Shown piece by piece: positions 23,453 to 31,059 of a stretch of 34,409 nucleotides of DNA (position 1 is the first letter of the stretch; every line of letters starts with the position of its first letter). Made by a program: the position numbers and the translations under genes. Below the pieces are notes generated by a model. The model was not told the DNA's origin. It did no database searches and saw nothing but the letters and a program-made list of their open reading frames with translations. The stretch spans positions 1 through 34,409 of the forward strand of contig AQSC01000048.1 of NCBI GenBank assembly GCA_000402775.1, written 5' to 3'. This DNA is from Euryarchaeota archaeon SCGC AAA252-I15. Its GTDB lineage: Archaea > Altiarchaeota > Altiarchaeia > IMC4 > SCGC-AAA252-I15.

Positions 23453-25633
23453 TTATACAGGAATCTCGTGCACACCCCAAGAATTGATTCCCTCAAGCTG
23501 GATCAAACAATTATCGTATGCTACCTTAAAGGTGCCGTCAGCACTTGTAATAGCGCCGTAAGTCCATGAATTCCCCCAACTGTTTTTCACAATCCAGTAT
23601 CCTCCGCTCGGAATCTGGGGGTCGTCACAGTAGCCGACAATAATTACCCCGTGATCGTATTGAGATGTACTTGGACAAATCACGGCGTCGTTTACAAGAT
23701 AACCAGTATAACCTGCCACCCTCATCGAGATTAATACCGCAACAGGACCCCCATTTACAATCTTGCTCTTCATGGCTGCAACACTAAGTAAGGTTTGCCG
23801 ATTGTAGCCGCTTATACCCCAATCAGCCGAAGTAGTGGAAACAGACATGTCAGGACAGTTTGAATGGTATTGTTGACCGTCCACATCCTTATAATTCCAA
23901 CATTCTTCCGTCACAACCATATCACTCATAAGATACTGCATGACGTAAGTCGGCCACCCACCATTACATTGACCGTAATTATTTCCATACGATTCTTTCA
24001 AAGACTCTAAATAACATGTTGAAACAATCCATTGCTCAGACAAGTCAAGGTCTTGGAAGGTTGCTAGCGGCCTATTTTGTTCAATGTGATACTTTGACTC
24101 CGTAACCCCTAGGGTGGAAAACGCCCAGCAGCTACCGCAGCTTCCCTGATTCTTAATCGACGTCATCCAATTTGTCGTCCCGTCACCCATGCTATTTGGA
24201 ACCTCACCTTCCACGCTACCCCTCCAGTCAAAGCAATGGGGAATTATGATAACTGGCGTGCAGCTGTCTAGCCAGCCCGCCAGGTTTTCCAGGAATTTCA
24301 GGGGTTCTTGCGTGCCGTCGGCGCAGACTCCAGAGTTCCAAGGTGGTGTGCCTCCGTCAGAGTATCGTGAGAGTGTGTTGTCGAAGAATATGCACCCTTT
24401 CCCGGATTCGACGAGGACTGCGTTTGTGGGAGTGCCACTGTGTTCTGAAATAATCTCGACATTAGTATTTGTGATCTGAAGGAGTGCGTCGGAAGACGTA
24501 GTGCGGAGGTAATTTATATTATTCCAGATTGGGTGGCTGAAGTGGTTGTAGCCATATGAGTCTGGAGGGATACAGAATCCTGAAGTAACACTATCGTAGA
24601 AATTCACGCCAAACATGTTTGCGACGGGATTCACCATCCCCTGACAGTCAGCCCCAACAAGTGATGGCGGGCCATTGTCGGCTATTATCGCGAGCTTTCC
24701 CCCACCATCCCTGAATGCTTCCAGTTCCGTCAACTCGGCGGCCGTTGCCGGGGCACCGAATTCAGTACCACAGTCGCCTATAAGCCATACTTGATCGTAG
24801 CCGGACAAAAGCGACTGCGACAACTCGTCGGGGCCGGTTCGCTCCAAGTAGTCTACAGAGTATCCCATCGCTTGCAGGTAGGGTGTTACGTCATAAGATG
24901 ACTCCCCTATTTGGCCATGGTTTATGTCGAACGCGTAGACTAGTATGTCTTTTTTGATTTGCGGCTGCTGGCAGCTGTCAAGCCAGTCGGCTGTGTTGAG
25001 TATGTAATTTTTCACGTCTAGTTGGCTGTCGTCGCAGAGTGTTCCCGCGTATGGGGTGGGGCTGGTGCCGGAAGTTCCAACTTGATAGCGGAAGTAGCAG
25101 TTTTGGAAGTAGACGCATCCTTTGCCGGGTTCGGCAAGTACCCCTTCGGCCGGCGTTCCCTCGAAGCGTGCGATTATTTCGACGTCCGGGTTCGTAACGC
25201 CTATGTATGATTCCGACATGGACGTCCTCATATTGTTTACGCCATTCCATATGGGGTGGTCTTCAAGGGCGTAGTTGGCTCCCGCAGTTGGAATGCAATA
25301 GCCGTCAGACATGACCGTACCGTAGAAGTCGACGCCAAATTCATGGGCGAAAAGATCCACCAGCTCCTGCGGGTCCTTGAAATCGTCCACGGAAAACATG
25401 AGTTTCCCACCCGCATTGTAGTAGGAGACTACCGCGGCAATCTCGTTTGCAGTCGGAGGGGTGCGTGTCGTCCCACAGGACGCATCCTTGAGAATCCAAA
25501 CCTGAGAATAATTGGAAAGCAATGCAGGAGTGAGCTCGTCGGATCCGCTTCTCCGCATGAAATCCACGGCGTAAAACGGCTGCAGGAAGGGTGTCACGTC
25601 GAAATCACGGTCGCAACCGCCCCACGAGTACAC
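23453..25633 (-). CDS. Papain-family (C1A) cysteine protease with two flavodoxin-like repeats, in frame after a TAG
   Basis: 726 codons from a GTG at 25633. Two tandem repeats of about 225 residues (1-225, 228-455) have the pattern ILVYAF...DVTPYLQAMGYSVDYL...GGKLAIIAD...GKGCIFFDN...WLDSC, like a ThuA/class I glutamine-amidotransferase-type alpha/beta fold. A C1A papain domain spans about 467-726 with QGSCGSCWAFS (Cys near 497), His in YDHGVIIVGY (near 661) and Asn in YWIVKNSWGNSW (near 684). There is no signal peptide and the GTG falls inside the first strand of repeat 1. A GGGAG lies 8 bases upstream, so independent initiation is possible. The upstream gene ends ten codons earlier in the same frame with TAG and carries another copy of the repeat, so this looks like the continuation of one large protein. 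Confidence 0.85.
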   Translation of the reverse strand: MYSWGGCDRDFDVTPFLQPFYAVDFMRRSGSDELTPALLSNYSQVWILKDASCGTTRTPPTANEIAAVVSYYNAGGKLMFSVDDFKDPQELVDLFAHEFGVDFYGTVMSDGYCIPTAGANYALEDHPIWNGVNNMRTSMSESYIGVTNPDVEIIARFEGTPAEGVLAEPGKGCVYFQNCYFRYQVGTSGTSPTPYAGTLCDDSQLDVKNYILNTADWLDSCQQPQIKKDILVYAFDINHGQIGESSYDVTPYLQAMGYSVDYLERTGPDELSQSLLSGYDQVWLIGDCGTEFGAPATAAELTELEAFRDGGGKLAIIADNGPPSLVGADCQGMVNPVANMFGVNFYDSVTSGFCIPPDSYGYNHFSHPIWNNINYLRTTSSDALLQITNTNVEIISEHSGTPTNAVLVESGKGCIFFDNTLSRYSDGGTPPWNSGVCADGTQEPLKFLENLAGWLDSCTPVIIIPHCFDWRGSVEGEVPNSMGDGTTNWMTSIKNQGSCGSCWAFSTLGVTESKYHIEQNRPLATFQDLDLSEQWIVSTCYLESLKESYGNNYGQCNGGWPTYVMQYLMSDMVVTEECWNYKDVDGQQYHSNCPDMSVSTTSADWGISGYNRQTLLSVAAMKSKIVNGGPVAVLISMRVAGYTGYLVNDAVICPSTSQYDHGVIIVGYCDDPQIPSGGYWIVKNSWGNSWTYGAITSADGTFKVAYDNCLIQLEGINSWGVHEIPV

Positions 25634-25660
25634 TAGGATGTCTCCCTTCTTTTCTTCTTC

Positions 25661-28600
25661 CTATTCGCACAGCCATTCTGCAACGTTTTTAAGCCATAAT
25701 GGGTTTTTGGTGGGTCCATCACAATTATTCTGTGTTGCCCAAGAGGGTGCAAACCTAAAAAATGATGAGTCAAATACTATGCGTCCCTTACCGGGTTCGT
25801 CTAAAACAGCCTCATAAGGTCCAAAACCACCTGCCCCACCAAAGTGGCCGTCATATTCCGCAACAAGTGTGACTTGCGGGTTTGTGATGTTTAGTATCCC
25901 GTCAGTGCTTGAGCTTGAAAACGCTGTTACCCCATCCCAGAAGTCTGGCTCGTATACCGTGAATCCGGGGCGCGGATACGATGGACACCAGTTTCCTTGC
26001 CCCCCTTGCCCAGTAAGGAGTTGTTGATCGTAAAACCTCACTCCAAAACGCTGGGAAACTGGATTAATAAATTCGTGCCAAGGAGTATTGTCGACTGATA
26101 ACAGGAGGTGCCCTCCGTTTTCCCTAAAGTCTACTATCCGGTCTATTTCACTCGAAGTTAGATAGCGAGTCTGGAAGGAGTTAATTAACCATAATCCGTC
26201 GTAGCTTGAAAGTAGGGTGTCGGTGATTTCTGTATTGGGGGTGCCGTCGCGTATCATATAGTCGATTACAAAACCGTGGGGTTCAAGTACGGGAGAGACG
26301 TTGTATTGCCCAAACCCTTCACTTGGTGCGTAAACGAGAATCGTACAATTTGTCTTGTTAGTCTCGTTTACAGTCTCATTCAAACAACAGCATATTAGAG
26401 GGTCGGGACAGTATTCCTCAAACGACATGCCAGACTCGTTCCTAATGATGTTGGTTAAATCAAACGTTATGTTACTGAGGCTGTAGTAGTATGCTTTACC
26501 CCCGGTTGCGGAGGCTAGAGCCTCCATCTGCTGGGCGACGTACTCCATGTATTCCTCCCAATGACCATCTCCCCAAAACGGGTAGACTGTGATATTGTTT
26601 GCGTTTGCGGCTTCTGTGGCCTCGGCTATGGACTGGAGGTCATTGCTGTTCATGACGCAATTCTCATCGCGACCACGACAATCAGACTCATTAGCCCCCC
26701 CTCCCTTGTGAGGCCCTTCATCGCTTATTGGAATCATGACTCGAGCGGCTTGGGGCCTCCAGACGTAGTTTTCAGCAAGCCAGGTGGTGCCTGGACCCCA
26801 ATCCTCGTACCCGCTAAGAGGAGTACTTCCATGAAGGTTGCAGTTGGTTGTGACTCCCCCGAACTTGCAGGAATATAAATTCGCGTCTTTGCATGATCCT
26901 GATACACCAACACTATCCAAGCCGTAAATGTAGACGTCCAAGTCCACTTCCGCGGCAAGCAAGGAAGACTCGATATCCGAAATCACACTACAAAGACTAG
27001 TCCACTCATTTCTCATTGAAGTTGACTGATCGATAAGAAACACCAAATCCACTTTACCTCCGGTTACGACTGTTCCGGGACACTCTTCCATGCATTGGCC
27101 GTCAGAGTAATTGTATGCGATACAGACGTCGCGGCAGGCTTGTATGGTGAAATCCCACTCTTCCTCACAGATTATGTGGCTTCCAGTGTAAGCCCGGACA
27201 TAAACCGTGTGATCGCCTACCGAAAGATCGGAAACCGGTTTGTAAGAGACATGCACAAACTCTCCCAACCGATTAACATTGAAAGGATTATTGTTTGGGG
27301 GGTCTAGAACAAGTTCGAAGTCTATGAAAGACGGTATCGCCCCGTCAAAATGGATTATGGCCGAAATATTAGGCCTAAGATCACTTATTTGGCCGACTGG
27401 ACTATGCTGGACGACATCACACTGAGGGAGGATTGGACAAACACTAAAAGTCCAGTTTTCATCCTTTTCAATATAGCGTTCATAAGGGGGGGAATCATTG
27501 TTCTTACACTTTACATTCCACAAGTAAGACCCCTTGCTAAACTTTCCCCCATCAATAAAGTTGATTGAATCATTGGTGATTGTGAAAGTCCAGGTTTGCG
27601 GCGCCCAAATACCCATACTCTGGTTAGTCCAGAGAGTACACACCGCAATGTCGGTGTAGTCTATGGGGTGGAATGCGAACTCTATGTCTACTTCACCGTC
27701 AAGACAAACATCGTCGGAAACACAAAAACCGAGAACAAGCTTCGTAGACCCTGAACCCAACTTAGTGTAAGTGGACAAGTCGCCGTCGACTGCATTACAG
27801 ACAGTAGCCTCAGAAGCGGTGAAATCAAGACTATTCCACTCATACGAACTCACTCGACGCGCCATAAGATCATCAAGACCGGGCACTCCGGAAAGCACTA
27901 CAGTGACAATATTATTGCCCCCCACCTCGGGGGGTGACTGGGTTGAAGAGATTTCCAGCAAGCCACCATTCGACTTTACAGTATATACTTCCCCGTCGAC
28001 AGTAGGGCCGAAAACATAACCTGAAGGCGATAAAATACTGGAGACCGGGAAAGTGTAACCAGTGACTAATCCCCCCGAATACTCCCAAATCGTGATGTTT
28101 TCGCCAATAGTTACGGGCATAAGCACTTGGTCTGAAAGACAACCTCCGAGACAGGGTAAGATGAATTGTTCCCCGTAACAACAACAGTGTTCATCAGGAT
28201 CATCACAAAAAGGCTGCCCACCCATGTTCGTCTCATTAAAAAGACACACATACTTTGGGACTTGACTTCCCCCACTGCACATGCCAGTCTCCGACGAGAC
28301 GTCGACCGTGTCCTGCCAAAAGTAGGGTCCGCACGCGTAACCGCAATACGGGAAAGCATCACCGCAAGAATAATCACAAGGGTTAGGCTCGACCCTACAG
28401 CCAGCATCAAAACACCTGCCTACACTGGATACGCACTCCGTCCTCCAGCCGAAAGAAAAGTCCATATTACAGCATACTGTGTCGGCGGGAGACCGGCAAG
28501 TACCACCAGGGTAACTACGGTTACCACACAACATGGAACAATTCGAAGGCAGGGTGGTAGTGGAAGTTGAAGAAGTCGAAGACGTCGAACTCGTAGTGGT

Positions 28601-29524
28601 CGTGGAAGTCGTAGAAGTCGTCAAACAACAACACCTCGCGTCAACACCCTCACAGTTTGGACTACCCCTGCTAATGTTAAGATGAGTGGGCTGACACAAA
28701 CCGTGACACGTAACACACGGGCCAGGACGGACTAAACCACCCCGACCCTCACACTCACCCAAACTAAGACAACGCCACCCAGTAATAGAACCATACTCAG
28801 CCTCACAACACAAATCCTCCTCATAACACAAACCACCCAAATGACCCTGAGCCAAACAAGCATCAATACACTCATCCAAAATAGACGTCGTAGAAGTTGT
28901 GGTAGTTGTTGTTGTAGAAGTTGTGGAAGTAGTCGAAGTCGTCGTAGTGGAAGTCGTGGAAGTAGAAGAAGTCGTAGTAGTCGACAAACAACAACAACGC
29001 TCAAAACCAGAATCACAATAATCTGAAGGATTATACCCGTCAATAAAACTATAATCAGCCTCACAATAATCAGAACAAACCCCACACAAGCCAGGACGAA
29101 CCCCACCCCCCCGACCCTCACACTCACCCAAACTAAGACAACGCCACCCAGTAATAGAACCATACTCAGCCTCACAACAAACATCACCATCCCAACACAA
29201 ACCATCCACCTCACCACGCGCCAAACACTCATCACGACACTCATCAAACAAAGACGTAGTAGACGTAGTGGAAGTTGTGGAAGTCGAAGTGGAAGTCGAC
29301 GACGAAGTAGTCGAAGACACGCAACAACAAGACGGATCCACCCAGTTAGGGCACAACAGTGAACTATCACTAATAGTAAAATCCTCTGGAAAGCAGGGCT
29401 CCTCATAAATACAATAACCACTCTCAAAAAACTGATTCAAACACTCGTCGTTACAAGAATCTCCAACTGCAAGTAAAGACGAAAACAGTAGTACAGCCGA
29501 GAGTGCGACTAGTTTAGTTTCCAC
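25661..29524 (-). CDS. Giant secreted Cys-rich, Ser/Thr-linker, VWA-domain protein
   Basis: 1287 aa from a GTG at 29524 (GGGGGG upstream; overlaps the previous gene by 16 bp), giving METKLVALSAVLLFSSLL as signal peptide. Four Cys-rich modules lie at about 22-68, 92-180, 215-305 and 325-460; the first three linkers are Ser/Thr tracts. Modules 2 and 3 share CCEAEYGSITGWRCLSLGE. Ig-like beta regions follow (about 470-820), then a VWA domain with MIDAS residues D-Q-S-T-S near 828-832, Thr in GSTPLSG and Asp in ISDEGP. The C-terminus (1060-1287) is a ThuA/GATase-like repeat, two more copies of which lie after the TAG stop in the papain ORF. Probably a glycosylated surface adhesion or protease complex. 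Confidence 0.8.
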   Translation of the reverse strand: METKLVALSAVLLFSSLLAVGDSCNDECLNQFFESGYCIYEEPCFPEDFTISDSSLLCPNWVDPSCCCVSSTTSSSTSTSTSTTSTTSTTSLFDECRDECLARGEVDGLCWDGDVCCEAEYGSITGWRCLSLGECEGRGGGVRPGLCGVCSDYCEADYSFIDGYNPSDYCDSGFERCCCLSTTTTSSTSTTSTTTTSTTSTTSTTTTTTTSTTSILDECIDACLAQGHLGGLCYEEDLCCEAEYGSITGWRCLSLGECEGRGGLVRPGPCVTCHGLCQPTHLNISRGSPNCEGVDARCCCLTTSTTSTTTTSSTSSTSSTSTTTLPSNCSMLCGNRSYPGGTCRSPADTVCCNMDFSFGWRTECVSSVGRCFDAGCRVEPNPCDYSCGDAFPYCGYACGPYFWQDTVDVSSETGMCSGGSQVPKYVCLFNETNMGGQPFCDDPDEHCCCYGEQFILPCLGGCLSDQVLMPVTIGENITIWEYSGGLVTGYTFPVSSILSPSGYVFGPTVDGEVYTVKSNGGLLEISSTQSPPEVGGNNIVTVVLSGVPGLDDLMARRVSSYEWNSLDFTASEATVCNAVDGDLSTYTKLGSGSTKLVLGFCVSDDVCLDGEVDIEFAFHPIDYTDIAVCTLWTNQSMGIWAPQTWTFTITNDSINFIDGGKFSKGSYLWNVKCKNNDSPPYERYIEKDENWTFSVCPILPQCDVVQHSPVGQISDLRPNISAIIHFDGAIPSFIDFELVLDPPNNNPFNVNRLGEFVHVSYKPVSDLSVGDHTVYVRAYTGSHIICEEEWDFTIQACRDVCIAYNYSDGQCMEECPGTVVTGGKVDLVFLIDQSTSMRNEWTSLCSVISDIESSLLAAEVDLDVYIYGLDSVGVSGSCKDANLYSCKFGGVTTNCNLHGSTPLSGYEDWGPGTTWLAENYVWRPQAARVMIPISDEGPHKGGGANESDCRGRDENCVMNSNDLQSIAEATEAANANNITVYPFWGDGHWEEYMEYVAQQMEALASATGGKAYYYSLSNITFDLTNIIRNESGMSFEEYCPDPLICCCLNETVNETNKTNCTILVYAPSEGFGQYNVSPVLEPHGFVIDYMIRDGTPNTEITDTLLSSYDGLWLINSFQTRYLTSSEIDRIVDFRENGGHLLLSVDNTPWHEFINPVSQRFGVRFYDQQLLTGQGGQGNWCPSYPRPGFTVYEPDFWDGVTAFSSSSTDGILNITNPQVTLVAEYDGHFGGAGGFGPYEAVLDEPGKGRIVFDSSFFRFAPSWATQNNCDGPTKNPLWLKNVAEWLCE
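28550..28625 (-). repeat. Ser/Thr-coding low-complexity tract 3
   Basis: Degenerate repeats of ACT/TCG-type codons encode the linker between Cys-rich modules 3 and 4 of the giant surface protein. Such tracts are prone to slippage and are usual O-glycosylation targets. Confidence 0.7.
28741..28810 (-). repeat. 70-bp exact direct repeat, copy 1
   Basis: This stretch is identical to 29110-29179 and encodes the same part of Cys-rich modules 3 and 2. It begins CCCGACCCTC and ends CCTCACAACA on the plus strand. Perfect identity including silent sites indicates a recent duplication or gene conversion. Confidence 0.85.
28884..28990 (-). repeat. Ser/Thr-coding low-complexity tract 2
   Basis: The longest of three Ser/Thr linker tracts, made of degenerate GTAGAAGTTGTGG-like units on the plus strand, lying between Cys-rich modules 2 and 3. 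Confidence 0.7.
29110..29179 (-). repeat. 70-bp exact direct repeat, copy 2
   Basis: Partner of the identical copy at 28741-28810. The two copies are 369 bp apart and bracket a Ser/Thr tract, so recombination between them would delete one module in frame (369 is a multiple of 3). Confidence 0.85.
29245..29320 (-). repeat. Ser/Thr-coding low-complexity tract 1
   Basis: Repeated GTAGTGGAAGTTG-like units encode the Ser/Thr linker between Cys-rich modules 1 and 2 of the giant surface protein. Confidence 0.7.
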
Positions 29525-29994
29525 TTCTTCCCCCCAACCAACGGAATTATAAACAAGCTCGCATACTGAAAGTGCGTGTAAACAGTCTCCCCGTTCGGCG
29601 GCCAAACCAAAAACTCATTGAAAGTGACAGGATCCGGAGGCTCAGAAAGATCACCACCACCACTACCCAAACACGAATCCAAATCAATCACAATACCAAC
29701 CAAAGTCGCAACCTGAACCAAAGCAACAACCATCACACCACCCAAAACCGCATTCACCAACAAAGTCTTAGCAGCAGCACGTTTCTCAGGATGCTCAGCA
29801 TGCAACAACAAGAAAAAAACCGACACCACAATCATCGTAAAAACCACACCAGGAGACAACAAATACAAAATACACAACAAACGCGTAACAACCTCCTTAG
29901 AATGCTCAAAAGCATCATCACCCGGAGTCGGAGCCGCAGAAACCAATGACAGCAATAATATGAAGATTAATAGACTCCCCCAAGCTGACCGCAT
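29509..29994 (-). CDS. Small two-TM secreted protein, VirB2/TrbC-pilin-like
   Basis: 161 aa. A signal peptide covers 1-20 and two long hydrophobic helices follow near 38-64 and 76-104, separated by the short polar loop HAEHPEKRAAAK. This resembles TrbC/VirB2-type pilins, or small membrane proteins that head archaeal surface operons. The rest (105-161) is polar with W-P-P. The coding strand here is almost entirely G- and T-ending codons. A TTTTTTATAGC box lies about 20 bases before the ATG. The gene overlaps the giant VWA gene and heads the operon. The pilin comparison is only by layout. Confidence 0.65.
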   Translation of the reverse strand: MRSAWGSLLIFILLLSLVSAAPTPGDDAFEHSKEVVTRLLCILYLLSPGVVFTMIVVSVFFLLLHAEHPEKRAAAKTLLVNAVLGGVMVVALVQVATLVGIVIDLDSCLGSGGGDLSEPPDPVTFNEFLVWPPNGETVYTHFQYASLFIIPLVGGKKWKLN

Positions 29995-30010
29995 GACTAT
30001 ATATTAGATT

Positions 30011-30021
30011 GCTATAAAAAA
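30011..30021 (-). promoter_or_regulatory. TATA-like box for the surface-protein operon
   Basis: TTTTTTATAGC on the minus strand lies about 20 bases upstream of the ATG at 29994, in the 36-bp gap after guaAB. It would start a leaderless transcript for the whole operon. Confidence 0.4.
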
Positions 30022-30030
30022 ACGGATTTA

Positions 30031-30957
30031 TCATTCAAATTCAATTGTTGCGGGAGGCTTGTTCGTAAGGTCGTATAAAACGCGAGTTACACCCGGAATC
30101 TCCCGAGTAATCCTGTCGGCAATCTTTCTCAAAAAAACCCAGTCAGGCTCCTTAATATTCGCAGTCATGGCGTCAATGGAATCAACAACCCTCACCGCGA
30201 CCATGAAACCATAATCCCTTGAATCGCCCTTAACCCCCGTCGCACGGCCAGGTAATACAACCGGAAAAGCCTGCCACGAAGAAATATGCGCCCCATCAAT
30301 CTCCTCCCGGACAATTTCCTCAGCGTCACGGACAACCTCCACACGTTCAGGAGATATCTCACCCACCACTCGAACAGCCAACCCCGGACCGGGAAACGGC
30401 ATTCTCTCACAAATCTCTTTGGGAAGCCCTAAAGCCAGTGCAACTTTACGAACCTCATCCTTGTATAAATCCCGTAAAGGCTCAACAACCTCAAGAGTCA
30501 TCCCTTCCGGTAAAGTAAGATTATGATGGCTTTTAATTCCACCACCAGTCTCAATCCAATCAGGGGCGATAGTACCCTGAACCAAGACCTTTGCGCTTTC
30601 ATTTACAGCCTCACGCTCAAAGACTTGGATAAATTTATGACCCATAAACTTGCGCTTTTCCTCAGGATCAGAAACACCCTCAAGCATCTCCATGAACTCC
30701 GCACTCGCATCAACCAACCTGAAATTCAATCCGAACTTACCTTTGAAAACCCGCTCAATCTGCTTTCCCTCGTCCTTCCTCATAAAACCGGTGTCGACGA
30801 AAACCGAGACAAGGTTGCCGGAAATAGCCTTGTGGACGAGCACTGCGACAACTGATGAATCCACTCCACCAGACAATCCGATAATGGTCTTCTTACCTTC
30901 CAACTGTTTCTTCAGTGACCCAACCGACTCCTCAATGAAAGCTTCCGCGTCAAACAT
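30031..30957 (-). CDS. guaAB: GMP synthase, ATP pyrophosphatase subunit
   Basis: 308 aa from ATG 30957 (MFDAEAFIEE); an in-frame TTG two codons earlier is less likely. This is the stand-alone synthetase half of GMP synthase, which in many archaea is split from the glutaminase subunit (GuaAa). The PP-loop LSGGVDSSVVAV lies near 27-38, the lid segment HHNLTLPEGM near 140-150, and the dimerisation domain with FPGPGLAVRV and TNKPPATIEFE at the C-terminus. It aminates XMP to GMP with ATP and ammonia from the partner subunit, which is not in this window. A TTTAATATC TATA-like box at 30985-30993 predicts a very short leader. Confidence 0.95.
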   Translation of the reverse strand: MFDAEAFIEESVGSLKKQLEGKKTIIGLSGGVDSSVVAVLVHKAISGNLVSVFVDTGFMRKDEGKQIERVFKGKFGLNFRLVDASAEFMEMLEGVSDPEEKRKFMGHKFIQVFEREAVNESAKVLVQGTIAPDWIETGGGIKSHHNLTLPEGMTLEVVEPLRDLYKDEVRKVALALGLPKEICERMPFPGPGLAVRVVGEISPERVEVVRDAEEIVREEIDGAHISSWQAFPVVLPGRATGVKGDSRDYGFMVAVRVVDSIDAMTANIKEPDWVFLRKIADRITREIPGVTRVLYDLTNKPPATIEFE

Positions 30958-31000
30958 CCTCAAGCAAGATTATGTGAAAACGATATTAAAATTGAAATAA

Positions 31001-31030
31001 ATACCCCCGCTGCAGAGCATGGGGGAGTAT
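31001..31030 (-). terminator. Terminator-like hairpin after pckG
   Basis: ATAC-CCCC and GGGG-GTAT arms (31001-31008 and 31021-31030, one bulge) enclose a 12-base loop. On the minus strand the stem is followed by TATTTATTT and preceded by a T-rich stretch. It lies 30-60 bases past the pckG stop and just before the guaAB promoter. Confidence 0.6.
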
Positions 31031-31059
31031 TCGAATAAAAAATAAAATCTGGAGGGAGA

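Noticed and set aside
25661..25663. TAG as evidence for pyrrolysine use throughout this genome
   Set aside because: Many ordinary genes in the window end in TAG, and no pyl genes are seen here, so only a local readthrough or mutation is kept as a hypothesis.
28550..29320. Repeated tracts as a possible CRISPR array
   Set aside because: The units are degenerate, in frame, and encode Ser/Thr linkers between Cys-rich modules; there are no uniform spacers and no cas genes.
28732..29427. Long minus-strand ORF of 231 codons, very Val/Leu/Arg-rich
   Set aside because: It is an out-of-frame reading of the G/T-rich Cys/Ser-Thr region of the giant surface protein; its composition is an artefact of the skew and it lacks any domain.
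25661..29605. Longer start (TTG at 29605) for the giant surface protein
   Set aside because: It would bury the signal peptide 27 residues inside and overlap the upstream gene by almost 100 bp; the GTG at 29524 has an SD and places the signal peptide at the N-terminus.
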